6,190 nt of DNA. It comes from Sulfurimonas sp. GTDB taxonomy: Bacteria; Campylobacterota; Campylobacteria; Campylobacterales; Sulfurimonadaceae. Under the pieces are notes generated by a model. That model saw only the letters and a program-made list of their open reading frames with translations, had not been told where the DNA came from and did no database searches. The translations under genes and the position numbers were made by a program. Within the stretch, counting starts at the first letter, position 1. Each line of letters opens with the position of its first letter. The stretch covers positions 1 through 6,190 of the forward strand of contig JALWON010000145.1 of NCBI GenBank assembly GCA_027083475.1, in the 5' to 3' direction. Of this stretch, positions 4,872 to 6,190 are shown piece after piece.

Positions 4872-6190
4872 TTAAAGTAATTTAGAAAAATCTTCTTCTT
4901 GAAAAACAATATTCCATCTATCTGCCATAAATTGCAATAATTTTTCTCCTCTTGAATAAATATCATATATACCCCAAGAGACATTTTTACTGATTTCTAT
5001 TGTATTGTAACTTGCAGTTAAAAAAACTTCTCGTTTTACATCAAAACACTTGTTACCAATTCTAGAATTATAAATTTTAGAAAGTAAAACTAAATTACCT
5101 AAAGAATGTAATACTCTTTTTTTACTTTGACTATCCATAGTATTAATTTCACTCCAACATTCCCTAACGGTATTTTGAGGATAAATATGTTCTACAGAGT
5201 CTTTATTTATTTCTTCCCATTGAAGTTTTCGTTCGCCTTGTGCTTTAAATTGTAAATCCAATTCATACTCATAAAGTAAGTATTGTATACCATTCCAAGA
5301 ATACCAACCTTTTTTCTTTTCATCATCAAAGTTATCATTAATAATATCTATGAACTTTTTTGATTTAAATAGTTTGTTTCTATGATTATCATAAATTTTA
5401 TCTTCAAGTTTTGTTCTGATTCTATAAATATATTTATTTCTATGATATTCATAAGCTAATTCAAAAAAATCTTTTATAGTAGTATTACTGCCTTTCATTG
5501 TTCTGAATTTGATAAACATATAATTTTCAATGAGTCTTAAAACTCTTACAATTTCAGCATCATCATTTATACTTTCTTTATCAATCATAATTGCCATAAC
5601 TAAAGGTTTAAAGGTGTCAAATCCTAATCTATTAATTTTAGAAAGCCATGCTTTTACATCTTCATTATAACCTGTATTAAGAGGATTAAGCATATGATAA
5701 TAGGCAACTATTGCATTTTGAATATTAAACACATAATCTTTAATATCATTATACTCAATTAAATCATCTTTATTATTATGGGCAACATTGTGAATTGTAA
5801 AATATTCTTTTAATAAGAAGTCTCTTTCTGGATTAGCTACTGCTCTATCATATTTTCCAAAATACATTCTCCAATGGTCTTTTAAAAAAGCATCATCTTC
5901 AATTTTGGATGATGAGTCTTTTCCTATATATTCATAAATTGTTTTCCATGCTTCATTAATATTAAAACGCAGTTGAGCAATTTCTTCTTCATCATTGTTT
6001 AATATAGTAGTTAAATACATTAGTCTATTTTTCAAAAGTTCCAATGTTGTAAGTTGCTTACCTCTATTATTCATAGTCTCAAAAATAATTGAAACATCTA
6101 ATTCATCATCTTTGTCAATTTCATAAAAATTAAATTTGAGTTGCTTAGTAATTTTTCTTACTAAAGTTTCAAGAGGATTCTTTTCTAATT
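4872..6190 (-). CDS. DUF262-DUF1524 HNH nuclease (GmrSD-like), 5' end outside the window
   Basis: At least 438 residues are visible. The frame stays open to the right edge, so the ATG at 6074 is not the start: 38 in-frame residues precede it and complete the motif IIFETMNNRGKQLTTLELLKN, the C-terminal signature of the DUF262 (GmrS/ParB-like) domain. Counting from the ATG at 6074, a long helical linker follows (about 25-250). Next come YSWNGIQYLLYEYE (258-271) and the DUF1524 HNH domain, with DSVEHIYPQN (292-301, H296 the likely general base) and HSLGNLVLLSKIYNSRIGN (323-341) ending in the F-x-x-K-R region. GmrSD enzymes cut modified phage DNA, and relatives such as SspE sense phosphorothioate DNA, so a defence role is likely, but the modification recognised is unknown. 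The DUF262 catalytic motifs (DGQQR type) lie outside the window. The gene is very AT-rich compared with positions 1-4190, suggesting horizontal gain. The toxin-antitoxin pair follows 102 bases downstream on the same strand. Confidence 0.85.
   Translation of the reverse strand, partial: LEKNPLETLVRKITKQLKFNFYEIDKDDELDVSIIFETMNNRGKQLTTLELLKNRLMYLTTILNNDEEEIAQLRFNINEAWKTIYEYIGKDSSSKIEDDAFLKDHWRMYFGKYDRAVANPERDFLLKEYFTIHNVAHNNKDDLIEYNDIKDYVFNIQNAIVAYYHMLNPLNTGYNEDVKAWLSKINRLGFDTFKPLVMAIMIDKESINDDAEIVRVLRLIENYMFIKFRTMKGSNTTIKDFFELAYEYHRNKYIYRIRTKLEDKIYDNHRNKLFKSKKFIDIINDNFDDEKKKGWYSWNGIQYLLYEYELDLQFKAQGERKLQWEEINKDSVEHIYPQNTVRECWSEINTMDSQSKKRVLHSLGNLVLLSKIYNSRIGNKCFDVKREVFLTASYNTIEISKNVSWGIYDIYSRGEKLLQFMADRWNIVFQEEDFSKLL

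Larger units (their letters stand above)
4751..4881. repeat. Ten-base motif TTAAAGTAAT repeated three times around the antitoxin promoter
   Basis: Identical copies lie at 4751-4760 (inside the start of the antitoxin gene), 4809-4818 (upstream of its promoter, overlapping the AGTAATA repeat) and 4872-4881 (over the stop codon of the HNH gene). Spacings are 58 and 63 bases. The outer two copies share one or two further bases, and copies one and three sit in short palindromes (CTTTAAAG; CTTTAA-AC-TTAAAG). The repeat is seen directly; a role as operator or looping site is inference. Confidence 0.4.

Noticed and set aside
4864..4877. CTTTAA-AC-TTAAAG as a terminator of the HNH gene
   Set aside because: The two-base loop is too tight, the stem is all A-T but for one pair, and no T-tract follows on the minus strand.
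4751..4984. A 77-codon minus-strand frame spanning the antitoxin upstream gap
   Set aside because: It overlaps the 3' end of the HNH gene and the antitoxin start in other frames, is low-complexity lysine/leucine/tyrosine-rich, and resembles no known protein.
6072..6074. ATG at 6074 as start of the HNH protein
   Set aside because: The frame is open to the window edge, and the residues before the ATG complete the conserved DUF262 motif, so the true start lies outside.

Overview
The window looks like a chromosomal piece of a Campylobacterota (epsilonproteobacterial) genome, of the Sulfurospirillum/Campylobacter/Helicobacter kind. This rests on protein resemblance and gene order. A PgbA-N-domain protein, a GlcD-type flavoprotein and an M23 (Csd3/HdpA-like) peptidase sit together, an arrangement I recall from Campylobacter jejuni (around Cj1212c-Cj1215) and Helicobacter pylori (around HP0506-HP0509). 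The species cannot be fixed from the sequence alone.

Positions 1-4192 are core-like. On the minus strand, reading leftwards from a promoter near 2369, lie a secreted PgbA-N-domain protein (2336-1530), a GlcD-family FAD-linked 2-hydroxyacid dehydrogenase (1527-142) and the first 43 codons of a BrkB/YihY membrane protein (131 to the left edge). Gaps of 2 and 10 bases imply one operon. On the plus strand, diverging from the same 100-base gap, lie a periplasmic M23 peptidoglycan peptidase that starts with TTG (2437-3630) and a Nudix hydrolase overlapping it by 8 bases (3623-4192). The gap holds two back-to-back extended -10 promoters.

Positions 4189-6190 are accessory-like, all on the minus strand and visibly more AT-rich. 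Reading leftwards from the right edge, there is the C-terminal part of a DUF262-DUF1524 (GmrSD-like) HNH protein (6190-4872, 5' end outside the window). A 102-base gap follows, with a candidate promoter and short direct repeats. Then comes a toxin-antitoxin pair: a ribbon-helix-helix antitoxin (4769-4536) and a MazF/PemK endoribonuclease (4536-4189), joined by a TAATG overlap. The toxin stop codon overlaps the stop codon of the convergent Nudix gene by 4 bases, so the accessory block abuts the core operon with no spacer.

Taken together, the left part concerns the cell envelope (peptidoglycan trimming, a secreted protein of unknown job, a membrane protein) plus a respiratory-type flavin dehydrogenase. 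The right part is a probable defence module: a modification- or phage-DNA-sensing nuclease candidate beside an addiction module. No tRNA, rRNA, CRISPR array, insertion sequence or convincing intrinsic terminator was seen, and no gene-free stretch exceeds about 105 bases.
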